A stretch of DNA of 8,243 nucleotides from Candidatus Dadabacteria bacterium UBA1144 (GTDB taxonomy: Bacteria > Desulfobacterota_D > UBA1144). How positions within the stretch are numbered: position 1 is the first letter of the stretch; each line of letters begins with the position of its first letter. The position numbers and the translations under genes were made by a program. The stretch spans positions 1-8,243 of the forward strand of contig CAJIYY010000015.1 of assembly GCA_905181755.1 (NCBI GenBank), read 5' to 3'. Shown here in pieces: positions 1 to 6,686 of the stretch. The notes beneath the pieces were generated by a model, which saw nothing but the letters and a program-made list of their open reading frames with translations, did no database searches and was not told the origin of the DNA.

Positions 1-1881
1 TAAGGCAAGAGTCAAACGCTTTGTAATGATTATGTCTAAATTGTTCTCTATTAATATCATTGAACTGCCAGATGACCATCTGAGATAACTATCTCTAGTT
101 CCTTCTTTAGGGTAAAAAGATTTAAATGCTAATGAAACTTCTTTTTTCTCAAAATCTTCAAGACTATAATCCAAAATAGTAGCTCCAACTTCAAAATCAG
201 CAATTTTTAATAAATCATAAATCTTATCGGATTTAACCTCAGACAGTTTATTAGTTCTTGAGTTGTAAACTTTATAATCTTTAAAGTTCATACCAATCAG
301 TACACCTTCAAAAAAAACTATTCTATCTAATTTAGCGACAAAGACGGATCCAGCTTTAAGATCGCTACTCATAAAATAGGCCAGACCATATAACCCATAA
401 AGTTCTAAATCTTTTTGATTATTAAGACATTTAGGAAATTCTTTCTCAAGATTGAGACCACAAATATTGATTTTCCTTCCCATTTTCATTGTGTAAAACC
501 ACAAGTGATCAGAAGGATATCTCTCATTCCTAAGTAATAAAGAATTACTTGATATGTGATCGAGAATCCCACTATCAATAGACTTTTTAATCAAATCCCT
601 TGGATATTTATAAAACTTATTAACCTCGTGGGCTACGAATGAATTCTCTTGTCTTGTAAAATAACCAATGGATAAAATTACAAGAAAAATAAAAAAGAAA
701 GAAATAGTCTCACGATTTTTAAAGAAATATCTATTTTTTATAAAATAAATTATAGTCAAAAATAAAGCTACTGCTCCAAAGTATTGGATGAAGACAACAA
801 TGTAGCCATATCCGAAACCCATTTTAACTAACTCATTCTGGTGTCCTGTCAGAGCTATAGGTACTGCAGGAAGAAGCAAGAGAGCTAATGAGAAAATAAG
901 TAATTTAATTGAAGCTTTAGTGACAGAAAAGCTATCTTTCAGTTTATAGAATTGATCTGTAATAACTAGTGAAAAAATTGAAAAAACAATAAGCACAGAG
1001 TAGGTCAGTTTAGACAAAGATTCATGCGCAGCGCCGGAAGCTAGTTTCCAAGATAAAGGAAAAGCTGATGTTACCTGAACTAATAACGCAGACAGTACAA
1101 CTTCATAGTCAAAGTTCAGATTTGAGCCCGGATAAATACTTTCATTAGAATCTCTATAAAATATTAAAATCAAAAGGTGTGCAGAAGTTGCAATTACGAC
1201 CAAGAAAAAAGGCTTCCACCAACCTCTTCTTGATGAGCTAAATAAAATAATGAGTATATAGAAAATTATAAAAATATAACTTAACTCATATGTACATAGA
1301 GAAAGGATATATAAAAATATGAACAAGGTAATCGTTTTTGCTTCATTCTTTTCTAAATACTTAATCAAAAGAAACAAAGATGTAAACAAGAACAATGAAA
1401 GCATTGGGATCATAAAAGTAAATGCCATAATCGGGTCATGCCACAACCTAAACTGAAAGAGTAATGGGACAATAAACGCACAGACATAAGACAAGTTTCT
1501 GTCCTTCGTTATAAAGTGAACTATCTTTGAATAAAATAAAACATTTACCGCAATAATAGCCAAGGTAATGCTTTTAACGACAAAAGGACTTGGTTGTAAT
1601 GAATAGAGCCCATAGGTGTAAAACCAAGCAAAAGGAGAAAATCTACCACTTTCAAAAAGCCATTTTTTTATCTCTATTGATATTTTTTCCCAGATTGAAC
1701 TCCCGTCGAATATACTCTTTCCTAGAATTTGAGAATTATAAGCATCGTCAGAAATGAAACCTATCCCAAGCAAAGGAAATAGGACATAAAAGACCCATAT
1801 AATTAATAAAGAATCTAGAACTAGGAGCTTATTTTTACCAAAAAAAGAATTTTTCTTGATAGTATTAATTAGTTCTTCCAT
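1..1881 (-). CDS. Large polytopic membrane protein, GT-C-glycosyltransferase-like (3' end outside window)
   Basis: An open minus-strand frame runs from an ATG at 1881 to the window edge with no stop, giving 627 visible residues; the C-terminus is missing. The next in-frame codon that matters upstream is a stop at 1902-1900, and no other ATG lies between, so the start is secure, although no Shine-Dalgarno precedes it. About 10-11 hydrophobic segments span roughly residues 20-410, followed by a soluble domain of over 200 residues (about 410-627). The first loop after TM1 carries an acidic pair in ISDDAYNSQ (D45, D46) and later SGRFSPF (G79-R80). An acidic residue pair after the first membrane span followed by a GR is the layout of GT-C enzymes that use lipid-linked sugars (GT39/GtrII/YfhO-like). 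If so, it would add a sugar to envelope glycans or proteins on the outer face of the inner membrane. The family is not firmly recognised; an O-antigen or polymer-handling membrane protein is an alternative. Confidence 0.75.
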   Translation of the reverse strand, partial: MEELINTIKKNSFFGKNKLLVLDSLLIIWVFYVLFPLLGIGFISDDAYNSQILGKSIFDGSSIWEKISIEIKKWLFESGRFSPFAWFYTYGLYSLQPSPFVVKSITLAIIAVNVLFYSKIVHFITKDRNLSYVCAFIVPLLFQFRLWHDPIMAFTFMIPMLSLFLFTSLFLLIKYLEKNEAKTITLFIFLYILSLCTYELSYIFIIFYILIILFSSSRRGWWKPFFLVVIATSAHLLILIFYRDSNESIYPGSNLNFDYEVVLSALLVQVTSAFPLSWKLASGAAHESLSKLTYSVLIVFSIFSLVITDQFYKLKDSFSVTKASIKLLIFSLALLLLPAVPIALTGHQNELVKMGFGYGYIVVFIQYFGAVALFLTIIYFIKNRYFFKNRETISFFFIFLVILSIGYFTRQENSFVAHEVNKFYKYPRDLIKKSIDSGILDHISSNSLLLRNERYPSDHLWFYTMKMGRKINICGLNLEKEFPKCLNNQKDLELYGLYGLAYFMSSDLKAGSVFVAKLDRIVFFEGVLIGMNFKDYKVYNSRTNKLSEVKSDKIYDLLKIADFEVGATILDYSLEDFEKKEVSLAFKSFYPKEGTRDSYLRWSSGSSMILIENNLDIIITKRLTLAL

Positions 1882-1892
1882 TATTGTAGAAA

Positions 1893-1920
1893 ATAATAAT
1901 TAAAAATTACAAGAATACAA
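1893..1920 (-). promoter_or_regulatory. Weak sigma70-like promoter candidate for the membrane protein gene
   Basis: On the minus strand TTGTAT (1920-1915) and TATTAT (1898-1893) are separated by 16 bases. The -10 element matches 5 of 6 consensus positions, the -35 only 3 of 6. The start codon lies 11 bases beyond the -10, so a transcript would have almost no leader, which would fit the lack of a Shine-Dalgarno. In sequence this AT-rich, chance matches are common. Confidence 0.2.
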
Positions 1921-1947
1921 ATCTTTTCATTGATTGGTAGAAAAATA

Positions 1948-1976
1948 TTGATTTTATTTTGAAAAAATACTAAGAT
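1948..1976 (+). promoter_or_regulatory. Weak sigma70-like promoter candidate for the methanethiol oxidase gene
   Basis: TTGATT (1948-1953) and TAAGAT (1971-1976) are spaced by 17 bases, each matching 4 of 6 consensus positions. Initiation near 1983 would give a leader of about 85 bases that includes the stem-loop at 2022-2052. Support is weak because the region is very AT-rich. It is the best-spaced pair I could find in the 187-base divergent gap. Confidence 0.22.
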
Positions 1977-2021
1977 AGCGTTTAGAGACATTAAAAAGTG
2001 TAATAAAAAAATTTAATACAT

Positions 2022-2052
2022 TTTGACTCGAGAATTAAACTCTAAAGTCAAA
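2022..2052 (+). promoter_or_regulatory. Imperfect inverted repeat / leader hairpin before the methanethiol oxidase gene
   Basis: TTTGACT (2022-2028) is the exact reverse complement of AGTCAAA (2046-2052). Inside these arms GAG (2030-2032) pairs with CTC (2040-2042) around a 7-base loop, with a 1-versus-3-base internal bulge. The repeat ends two bases before the ribosome binding site GGAGGA (2055-2060). It could be a leader hairpin controlling translation, or a two-half-site operator (arms 24 bases apart centre to centre). It is not terminator-like, because no T-run follows. The pairing is plain in the sequence; its function is unknown. Confidence 0.4.
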
Positions 2053-2068
2053 TTGGAGGATCATAAAG

Positions 2069-3460
2069 ATGGGAATGACTGCTGATAAAACTTTTTATCC
2101 AACTGCCAAAATGGCTATGGAAGCACCAAAAGAAGAACTTGCATATATCGCTACATTAAATGTTCATGGGAAACCGGACTCTCTTTCAACTGTTGATGTC
2201 AACCCTGAATCTGATAGTTACCTTTCAAGAGTTGGAGAACTAACTTTTCCTAACATTGGAGACGAACTTCATCACTTCGGATGGAATGCTTGCAGTGCCC
2301 ACTTATGTCCTTACGCACCTCATCCTGATGTTGAAAGAAGATATTTACTTATTCCTGGACTAAGATCTTCCAGAATGTACATTGTAGACACTAAAGATAA
2401 TCCTAGAGACCCTAAAATTATCAAAACAATTGAGCCCGAAGAATTAATGGAGAAGACTGGATACAGTAGACCTCATACTATTCATTGCGGACCTGAGGGC
2501 ATTTATGTTAGTGCTCTTGGAGGAGGCACCAAGTCAGGAGAAGGACCTGGGGGAATTTTCTTGATGGACCATTTAACTCTTGATATTAAAGGTCAGTGGG
2601 AAAACGACAGAGGACCTCAGCATTACGCTTATGACTTCTGGTGGCATCTTGGTCATGATAGAGTAATTACATCAGAATGGGGAACTCCGGATCTTTTTGA
2701 AAATGGCCTAAATCTCGAAGCTGCTGTAGCAGGGAAATATGGTCACAAAATACATATATGGGACTTAAAAACTCATAATCATCTTCACGAACTAGATTTA
2801 GGGAAAGAACATCAAATGGTATTAGAACTAAGACCTTCAAAAAATCCTAAGAATACTTATGGCTTTGTTGGTGTTGTTGTAAACACTCAAGATTTGTCTG
2901 CTTCTATCTGGACTTGGTATTTAGAAAAAGATGAGTGGAAAATTAAAAAAACTATAACAATTCCTGCACAACCTGCAGCCGTAGAAGACTTACCAGCTCC
3001 GCTTAAACAATTTGGAGCGGTACCTCCTCTAATAACAGATATAAATTTATCCTTAGATGACAAATTCCTATATGTTTCATGCTGGGGGACAGGAGAACTT
3101 CATCAATATGATGTTTCTGATCCGTTTAACCCAAAATTAGCTGGTATGGTTGAGATTGGTGGCGTTGCTAAGAAGAAAGCTCACCCTAATGGTAGTCCTG
3201 CTACAGGTGGACCTCAAATGGTTGAACTTAGTAGGGACGGCAAGAGGCTTTATTTTACTAACTCTCTTTATAGCAGCTGGGATGATCAATTCTACTCAGA
3301 TATAAAAGGTTGGTTTGTTAAAGCAGATGTGAGTCAATCAGGTGGGATCACACTTGATAAGGATTTCTTTATGGATTTTGGCGACCAAAGAACTCACCAA
3401 GTTAGGCTCCAGGGCGGGGATTCATCATCTGATTCATTTTGTTTTCCAAACGAAGAATGA
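2069..3460 (+). CDS. mtoX: Selenium-binding protein family methanethiol oxidase (SELENBP1/SBP56-like)
   Basis: Enzymes of this family oxidise methanethiol with oxygen to formaldehyde, hydrogen sulfide and hydrogen peroxide; bacterial members are reported to need copper. The 463 residues match the family's usual length (human SELENBP1 has 472) and conserved blocks are collinear: ELHHFGWNAC (residues 66-75), SSRMYIVDT (100-108), HTIHC (136-140), YDFWWHLGHD (188-197), TSEWGTP (201-207), LITDINLSLDDKFLYVSCWG (321-340), ATGGPQMVELSRDGKRLY (378-395) and C-terminal LQGGDSSSD (447-455). C75 lies where the selenium-binding cysteine of the human protein sits (GWNTC). The fold is a beta-propeller. There is no N-terminal signal peptide, so a cytosolic location is predicted. 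The ATG at 2069 has GGAGGA 8 bases upstream; the second ATG at 2075 is spaced too far. It is followed after 44 bases by the His-containing membrane protein gene on the same strand, probably in one transcript. No SCO1/SenC or MauG-like gene is visible beside it. Confidence 0.93.
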   Translation: MGMTADKTFYPTAKMAMEAPKEELAYIATLNVHGKPDSLSTVDVNPESDSYLSRVGELTFPNIGDELHHFGWNACSAHLCPYAPHPDVERRYLLIPGLRSSRMYIVDTKDNPRDPKIIKTIEPEELMEKTGYSRPHTIHCGPEGIYVSALGGGTKSGEGPGGIFLMDHLTLDIKGQWENDRGPQHYAYDFWWHLGHDRVITSEWGTPDLFENGLNLEAAVAGKYGHKIHIWDLKTHNHLHELDLGKEHQMVLELRPSKNPKNTYGFVGVVVNTQDLSASIWTWYLEKDEWKIKKTITIPAQPAAVEDLPAPLKQFGAVPPLITDINLSLDDKFLYVSCWGTGELHQYDVSDPFNPKLAGMVEIGGVAKKKAHPNGSPATGGPQMVELSRDGKRLYFTNSLYSSWDDQFYSDIKGWFVKADVSQSGGITLDKDFFMDFGDQRTHQVRLQGGDSSSDSFCFPNEE

Positions 3461-3504
3461 TTTTAATTAAAATCTAAATATTTTTCTAATTTACGGAGCT
3501 TAAA

Positions 3505-4116
3505 ATGCAAACGATGGAACATTCCATGCTTTTTTTCTTATCTCTTGGAATCTATCATGGAATAAATCCTGGGATGGGATGGCTTTTTAGCGTCTCTATT
3601 GCAATGCAAAAAGAGTCTACTAAGAAAATATTTACTAGCCAGATTCCTATTGCTTTGGGGCACCTAGCTTCACTCATTGTTACTTTAATAATATTTGAAA
3701 CTCTTAAAAACATAATACCCATCTATTATGCAAAGATTTTCTTTGCTTCAATATTAATTCTTTTTGGTACATATAAAATCTTTGATAGAGCTCATATGAA
3801 TTGGGTAAAAATGAATGTAGGTAACCGTGATCTTATATTATGGTCTTTTTTAATGGCATCCTCTCATGGTGCTGGACTAATGCTTATCCCTGGGTTTAAC
3901 ACTGAGGCCAAACATCATACGATTATCAATATATTTAAAAGCGGAATTATGCCACTAGCACTTCATATGATAGGAATGATTATTATTTCTACAACAATAG
4001 CCTATGTGGTGTATAAAGTAATTGGACTTAGAATACTAAGAACCGCCTGGGTAAATTTTGACTATCTTTGGTCATACGCCTTAATAATTGGGGGCTTGTT
4101 TATCTTTTTTGGCTAA
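3505..4116 (+). CDS. His-containing polytopic membrane protein with internal twofold repeat, partner of mtoX-like gene
   Basis: This 203-residue protein is almost wholly hydrophobic, with about six membrane segments. It starts at ATG 3505, preceded by CGGAG at 3494-3498 with 6-base spacing. Its signature is YHGINPGMGW (residues 17-26). Four histidines lie in or at membrane segments: H18 (HGINPG), H53 (PIALGH), H121 (SSHGAG) and H154 (PLALHM). The two halves look related: a segment with an HG pair, followed by a P-[IL]-A-L-(G)-H segment, appears at about 11-66 and again at about 114-172. This suggests a duplicated transporter fold such as LysE-, DsbD- or NicO-type small permeases. I have a memory of similar short proteins being labelled arginine/ornithine antiporter ArcD, which would not fit their size. 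Substrate is unknown. The adjacency to the methanethiol oxidase suggests a linked role, for example supplying metal or moving a sulfur compound, but that is inference. Confidence 0.85.
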   Translation: MQTMEHSMLFFLSLGIYHGINPGMGWLFSVSIAMQKESTKKIFTSQIPIALGHLASLIVTLIIFETLKNIIPIYYAKIFFASILILFGTYKIFDRAHMNWVKMNVGNRDLILWSFLMASSHGAGLMLIPGFNTEAKHHTIINIFKSGIMPLALHMIGMIIISTTIAYVVYKVIGLRILRTAWVNFDYLWSYALIIGGLFIFFG

Positions 4117-4163
4117 AGACTAAAACCCATTAATAAAGAATCTTATTGTGCTATCATAAAATA

Positions 4164-4595
4164 ATGAATAAAATTGATTTCTCACAAATTTCAACTGTTA
4201 AAGAAATGAATTCCCTCGCTAAGAATTCGTTTGTTTCTCATTTAGGAATTAAAATTACTGAAATTAGTAAGAATACGGCTGTAACCAAGATGAAAATATC
4301 GAACAAAATAATGGCCCCTAATGGATTCATCCATGGGGGATCAATAACAAGCCTTGCTGATACCGCCTGTGGTATGGGTACGATGTACCATCTAAAGGAT
4401 GGCGAGATGTTTGCCACTGTAGAACTCAAGACTAATTTTATTTCAGCTGTGGAAAGAGGAACACTAGTTTGCAAGGCAACCCTTGAACATGAAGGTAAAA
4501 CATTACATGTATGGGATGCTAAAATCTTGGAAGAAAAAAGTTTAAAAGTTGTAGCACTTTTTAGATGTACTCAAATGATTATTCGTCAAAAGTAG
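4164..4595 (+). CDS. PaaI-type hotdog-fold acyl-CoA thioesterase
   Basis: The 143-residue product has the hallmark of the PaaI/4HBT hotdog family, HGGSITSLADTACG (about residues 54-67), in which the helix after HGG packs on the sheet and the Asp of ADTA is the usual acidic catalytic position. The stretch ATVELKTNFI (about 87-96) matches the family's beta-strand with its conserved N-F. These enzymes hydrolyse acyl-CoA thioesters, often aromatic or medium-chain, in the cytoplasm; the substrate here cannot be read off. Length is typical. I chose ATG 4164; an in-frame TTG at 4146 would add six residues, but neither start has a clear ribosome binding site and the family normally begins near this ATG. 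The stop lies 13 bases before the crotonase-family start, so the two genes are almost certainly cotranscribed. A 47-base gap separates it from the upstream membrane protein gene, with no terminator visible. Confidence 0.88.
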   Translation: MNKIDFSQISTVKEMNSLAKNSFVSHLGIKITEISKNTAVTKMKISNKIMAPNGFIHGGSITSLADTACGMGTMYHLKDGEMFATVELKTNFISAVERGTLVCKATLEHEGKTLHVWDAKILEEKSLKVVALFRCTQMIIRQK

Positions 4596-4608
4596 CTTGG
4601 GAGAATAA

Positions 4609-5364
4609 ATGATTGAACTAGATATAAAGGAAAATATTTCTATTATTACTATAAAAAATGGAAAAGTTAATGCGTTAGACCACAAAATGTTACTTGATAT
4701 TGAATTAGCACTAAAGGATATAGAGGAATCCCACCATAAAACGAACACAATCTTAATTAGTGGCAATGGAAGCTTCTTCTCTTTTGGTCTCGATATTCCT
4801 TCCTTCTTAGAGTTAAGTAGGGATGAATTAAAACTTAGCATTAATAAGTTGCTTCATATATGTGATCAACTATTTAGATCGTCTAAAGTAACAATCTCGT
4901 CTCTTAATGGTCATGCAACAGGTGCAGGGTGCATGATTGCTATTAGCAGTGATTTCAGATTGATGGTTAACGAAAGGGCAAAAATTGCGTTGAACGAAAT
5001 AAATATCGGACTACCACTATTCTCTAGTACAATCTTAATGCTTAGAAACTCAATTGGATACAATAATGCAAAAAAAGTCTTATTAACTGGGGACTTACTG
5101 TCTCCTCAAGAAGCTTTAAATCTTGGATTAGTAGATTCATTGCATGATAAAGAAGATCTATATCAGAGATCTCTTGAACTAGCCTTATCATTTAAGAGTA
5201 AGGACAGTAATATTATTAAGATTATGAAAAACCAACTAAATGCGGGTCTAGAGACCTACGTACCATTCGACCTTAAATCTAGTAATGAGATAGAGGAATT
5301 CCTTGATATATTCTATCTCGAAGAAACACAAAATATATTAAGAAAAATAGTAGTTAGAAAATAA
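4609..5364 (+). CDS. Crotonase-family enoyl-CoA hydratase/isomerase, delta3-delta2-enoyl-CoA isomerase-like
   Basis: The 251 residues form a full-length crotonase domain. The first oxyanion-hole region is FFSFGLDI (residues 56-63) and the second is GHATGAGCMIAISSDFRL (101-118). Hydratases use two glutamates, one in GGGCE and one in a PE motif. Here the first position is Met (M109) and only the second is kept, as E130 in ALNEINIG. The single Glu within an LNE motif is the pattern of mitochondrial delta3-delta2-enoyl-CoA isomerase (ECI1), so isomerisation of unsaturated acyl-CoA during beta-oxidation is more likely than hydration. Further conserved regions are LLTGDLLSPQEALNLGLVD (157-175) and a C-terminal helical tail that probably packs the trimer. 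ATG 4609 has GGGAG at 4599-4603 with 5-base spacing. It sits 13 bases after the thioesterase stop, which implies a two-gene unit acting on acyl-CoAs. Another crotonase reaction cannot be excluded. Confidence 0.88.
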   Translation: MIELDIKENISIITIKNGKVNALDHKMLLDIELALKDIEESHHKTNTILISGNGSFFSFGLDIPSFLELSRDELKLSINKLLHICDQLFRSSKVTISSLNGHATGAGCMIAISSDFRLMVNERAKIALNEINIGLPLFSSTILMLRNSIGYNNAKKVLLTGDLLSPQEALNLGLVDSLHDKEDLYQRSLELALSFKSKDSNIIKIMKNQLNAGLETYVPFDLKSSNEIEEFLDIFYLEETQNILRKIVVRK

Positions 5365-5381
5365 TTTTACAAATTAATTTC

Positions 5382-5394
5382 AAAATGATATTTT
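5382..5394. promoter_or_regulatory. Possible repressor operator upstream of the Fur-family gene
   Basis: AAAATGATATTTT is an AAAAT-n3-ATTTT inverted repeat located 12 bases before the ATG of the Fur-family gene, in a 42-base gap. Fur-type boxes are AT-rich inverted repeats with ATGATA-like cores, so autoregulation is possible. The base composition makes such repeats likely by chance, and a complete Fur-box match is absent. Confidence 0.2.
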
Positions 5395-5406
5395 CTATAT
5401 ATAAAT

Positions 5407-5862
5407 ATGGTTACCAAAGAACAGCGGAACAAGATTCTAATTGAACAAAAGAAGTTCGTGCACTACCTAGACAAGAACAATCTTCGTCTTACTAAGGCAA
5501 GAATCGAAGTTTTTAATTTGATAACTAAAATGGATAATCATTTTGGGGCTGAAGACTTATTGAAAATTAAAAAAGATTCTGTATCAAGAGCAACTCTATA
5601 TAGAACCTTGAATGAACTCGTCAAATGCTTAGTAATAAGAAGGACTGCGTTCGGAGAGAAACACCAGCATTTTGAATTTGTTTTTGATGAAAAACCTCAT
5701 CACCATGCGTTCTGCATATCATGCAAAGACAATATAGAATTTCCAGATTTCGGAGAGGAAAAAATGTATAAGAAGATACTAGAGAAAAAAGGCTTCGAAA
5801 CATTAGGACACGAAATGCATTTTTATGGCTTTTGTAAAGAGTGCGCTAAGAAAAAGAGTTAG
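5407..5862 (+). CDS. Fur-family metal-responsive transcriptional repressor
   Basis: This 151-residue protein has the Fur layout. An N-terminal winged-helix domain includes NNLRLTKARIEVFNLI (about 24-39), followed by H45 in NHFGAEDLL and a recognition helix region SVSRATLYRTLNELVK (58-73). A C-terminal dimerisation and metal domain follows. Candidate sensory-site ligands are H86 and H88 (KHQHFEF), H98-H100 (HHH), H135 and H138. Two CxxC pairs, C103/C106 and C143/C146, form the structural zinc site found in many Fur, Zur and PerR proteins. The metal sensed cannot be decided from sequence. Because it faces a Mn/Fe importer, a Fur- or Mur-like role (iron or manganese) is more likely than Zur, but that is inference. 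No strong ribosome binding site precedes ATG 5407. It follows the isomerase gene by 42 bases on the same strand, so it could be cotranscribed or have its own promoter. Its stop overlaps that of the convergent permease gene by 4 bases. Confidence 0.93.
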   Translation: MVTKEQRNKILIEQKKFVHYLDKNNLRLTKARIEVFNLITKMDNHFGAEDLLKIKKDSVSRATLYRTLNELVKCLVIRRTAFGEKHQHFEFVFDEKPHHHAFCISCKDNIEFPDFGEEKMYKKILEKKGFETLGHEMHFYGFCKECAKKKS

Positions 5863-6686
5863 AATTTACTTTTACTAGTCTGTTTAAAGAAGGAAACAAT
5901 AAAAACTATCGTCATTATAAGAACTATGGTTGGTGCAGGGGCGCTATCAAGAAAGAAACTCGAGTAAACACCAAAGATTGAACATAAAACCGATATAACA
6001 ACAGAATAAGTAAGCATTTTGATAAAATCTTTTGATAATAGAAAAGAAACTGCACCTGGTATAATTAGCATCGCAATCCCTAATATTATCCCGCTAGACT
6101 CTATAGAGGAAACGATAGCTAGTGAAAGGACAGCTAAGAATATATAGTTTAATTTTGAAACGTTCAGCCCTATTGCTTTAGCATGTTGTGTATCAAATAT
6201 ATTGACAAGAAGGTCTAATCTTTTAGCTAAGACAAACAAGGTGCAAATACCGCTGAGGATAAAGCTATTAAGAACATCGCTCCATGATAATCCTAATATA
6301 TTACCAAACAAAATATGATCCAGGTGTATCTCCGTTTCTATTTTTAGATATAACACTAGCCCTAAAGCGAACATACCAGAAAAAACAATTCCTAAGACTG
6401 AGTCTTGCTTAATCCTAGTGTTTGCTTTTACATATCCGGACAACAATGCACAGCAAACTCCAGCTATAAAAGCACCTATTACAAGAGCTATTTGAGAAAT
6501 GTAAGCAATAACAATTCCGGGCAGAACTGCATGGGAAATTGCATCTCCCATTAACGACCAGCCTCTAAGTACAAGGTAGCAAGAAAGGATTGACATAGGT
6601 ATTGCAATAATAATAGACATTAGAAATGCTTTTTGCATAAAACCATAAGTAAAAGGAAGGATAAGTAGCTCAACTAATTCAAGCAT
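5859..6686 (-). CDS. sitD: Manganese/iron ABC importer permease, SitD-like
   Basis: This 275-residue inner-membrane permease belongs to the ABC-3 (ZnuB/SitC/SitD/YfeD) family and would form the transmembrane channel together with the SitC-like protein. About eight hydrophobic segments are visible. The family motif GWSLMGDAISHAVLPG (residues 42-57) contains D48 and H52, and the cytoplasmic loop FDTQHAKAIGL (164-174) is the probable ATPase contact. HLDHILFGNILG (121-132) and FFLDSAPAPTIVLIMT (244-259) resemble SitD/YfeD members specifically. Start ATG 6686 is well supported by AAGGAGAT upstream. The ATG lies within the last codons of the sitC-like gene, an 8-base overlap that indicates coupled translation. 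The gene ends 4 bases inside the convergent Fur-family gene. Expected substrate is Mn(II) and possibly Fe(II), by family. Confidence 0.92.
   Translation of the reverse strand: MLELVELLILPFTYGFMQKAFLMSIIIAIPMSILSCYLVLRGWSLMGDAISHAVLPGIVIAYISQIALVIGAFIAGVCCALLSGYVKANTRIKQDSVLGIVFSGMFALGLVLYLKIETEIHLDHILFGNILGLSWSDVLNSFILSGICTLFVLAKRLDLLVNIFDTQHAKAIGLNVSKLNYIFLAVLSLAIVSSIESSGIILGIAMLIIPGAVSFLLSKDFIKMLTYSVVISVLCSIFGVYSSFFLDSAPAPTIVLIMTIVFIVSFFKQTSKSKF

Noticed and set aside
3459..3474. Perfect 16-base palindrome GATTTTAATTAAAATC right after the methanethiol oxidase stop codon
   Set aside because: It has only A/T pairs apart from the end G-C, no loop and no proper T-run after it, so it is a poor terminator. 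In sequence this AT-rich it may be chance, and the next gene lies only 44 bases downstream of the stop codon on the same strand.
4146..4163. TTG start at 4146 for the thioesterase
   Set aside because: It adds only six residues not typical of the family, has no clear ribosome binding site, and the ATG at 4164 gives a normal family length.
4117..4163. Possible terminator between the membrane protein and thioesterase genes (AATAA/TTATT near 4132-4147)
   Set aside because: Five weak A/T pairs without a T-run cannot form a stable terminator.
4238..4841. Open frames on the minus strand opposite the thioesterase and isomerase genes
   Set aside because: They lie wholly or almost wholly antisense to well-supported coding regions, show no domain or ribosome binding site, and have the hydrophobic composition expected of antisense translation.
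5621..5803. Short minus-strand open frame opposite the Fur-family gene
   Set aside because: It is fully antisense to a gene with clear Fur motifs and has no recognisable features.
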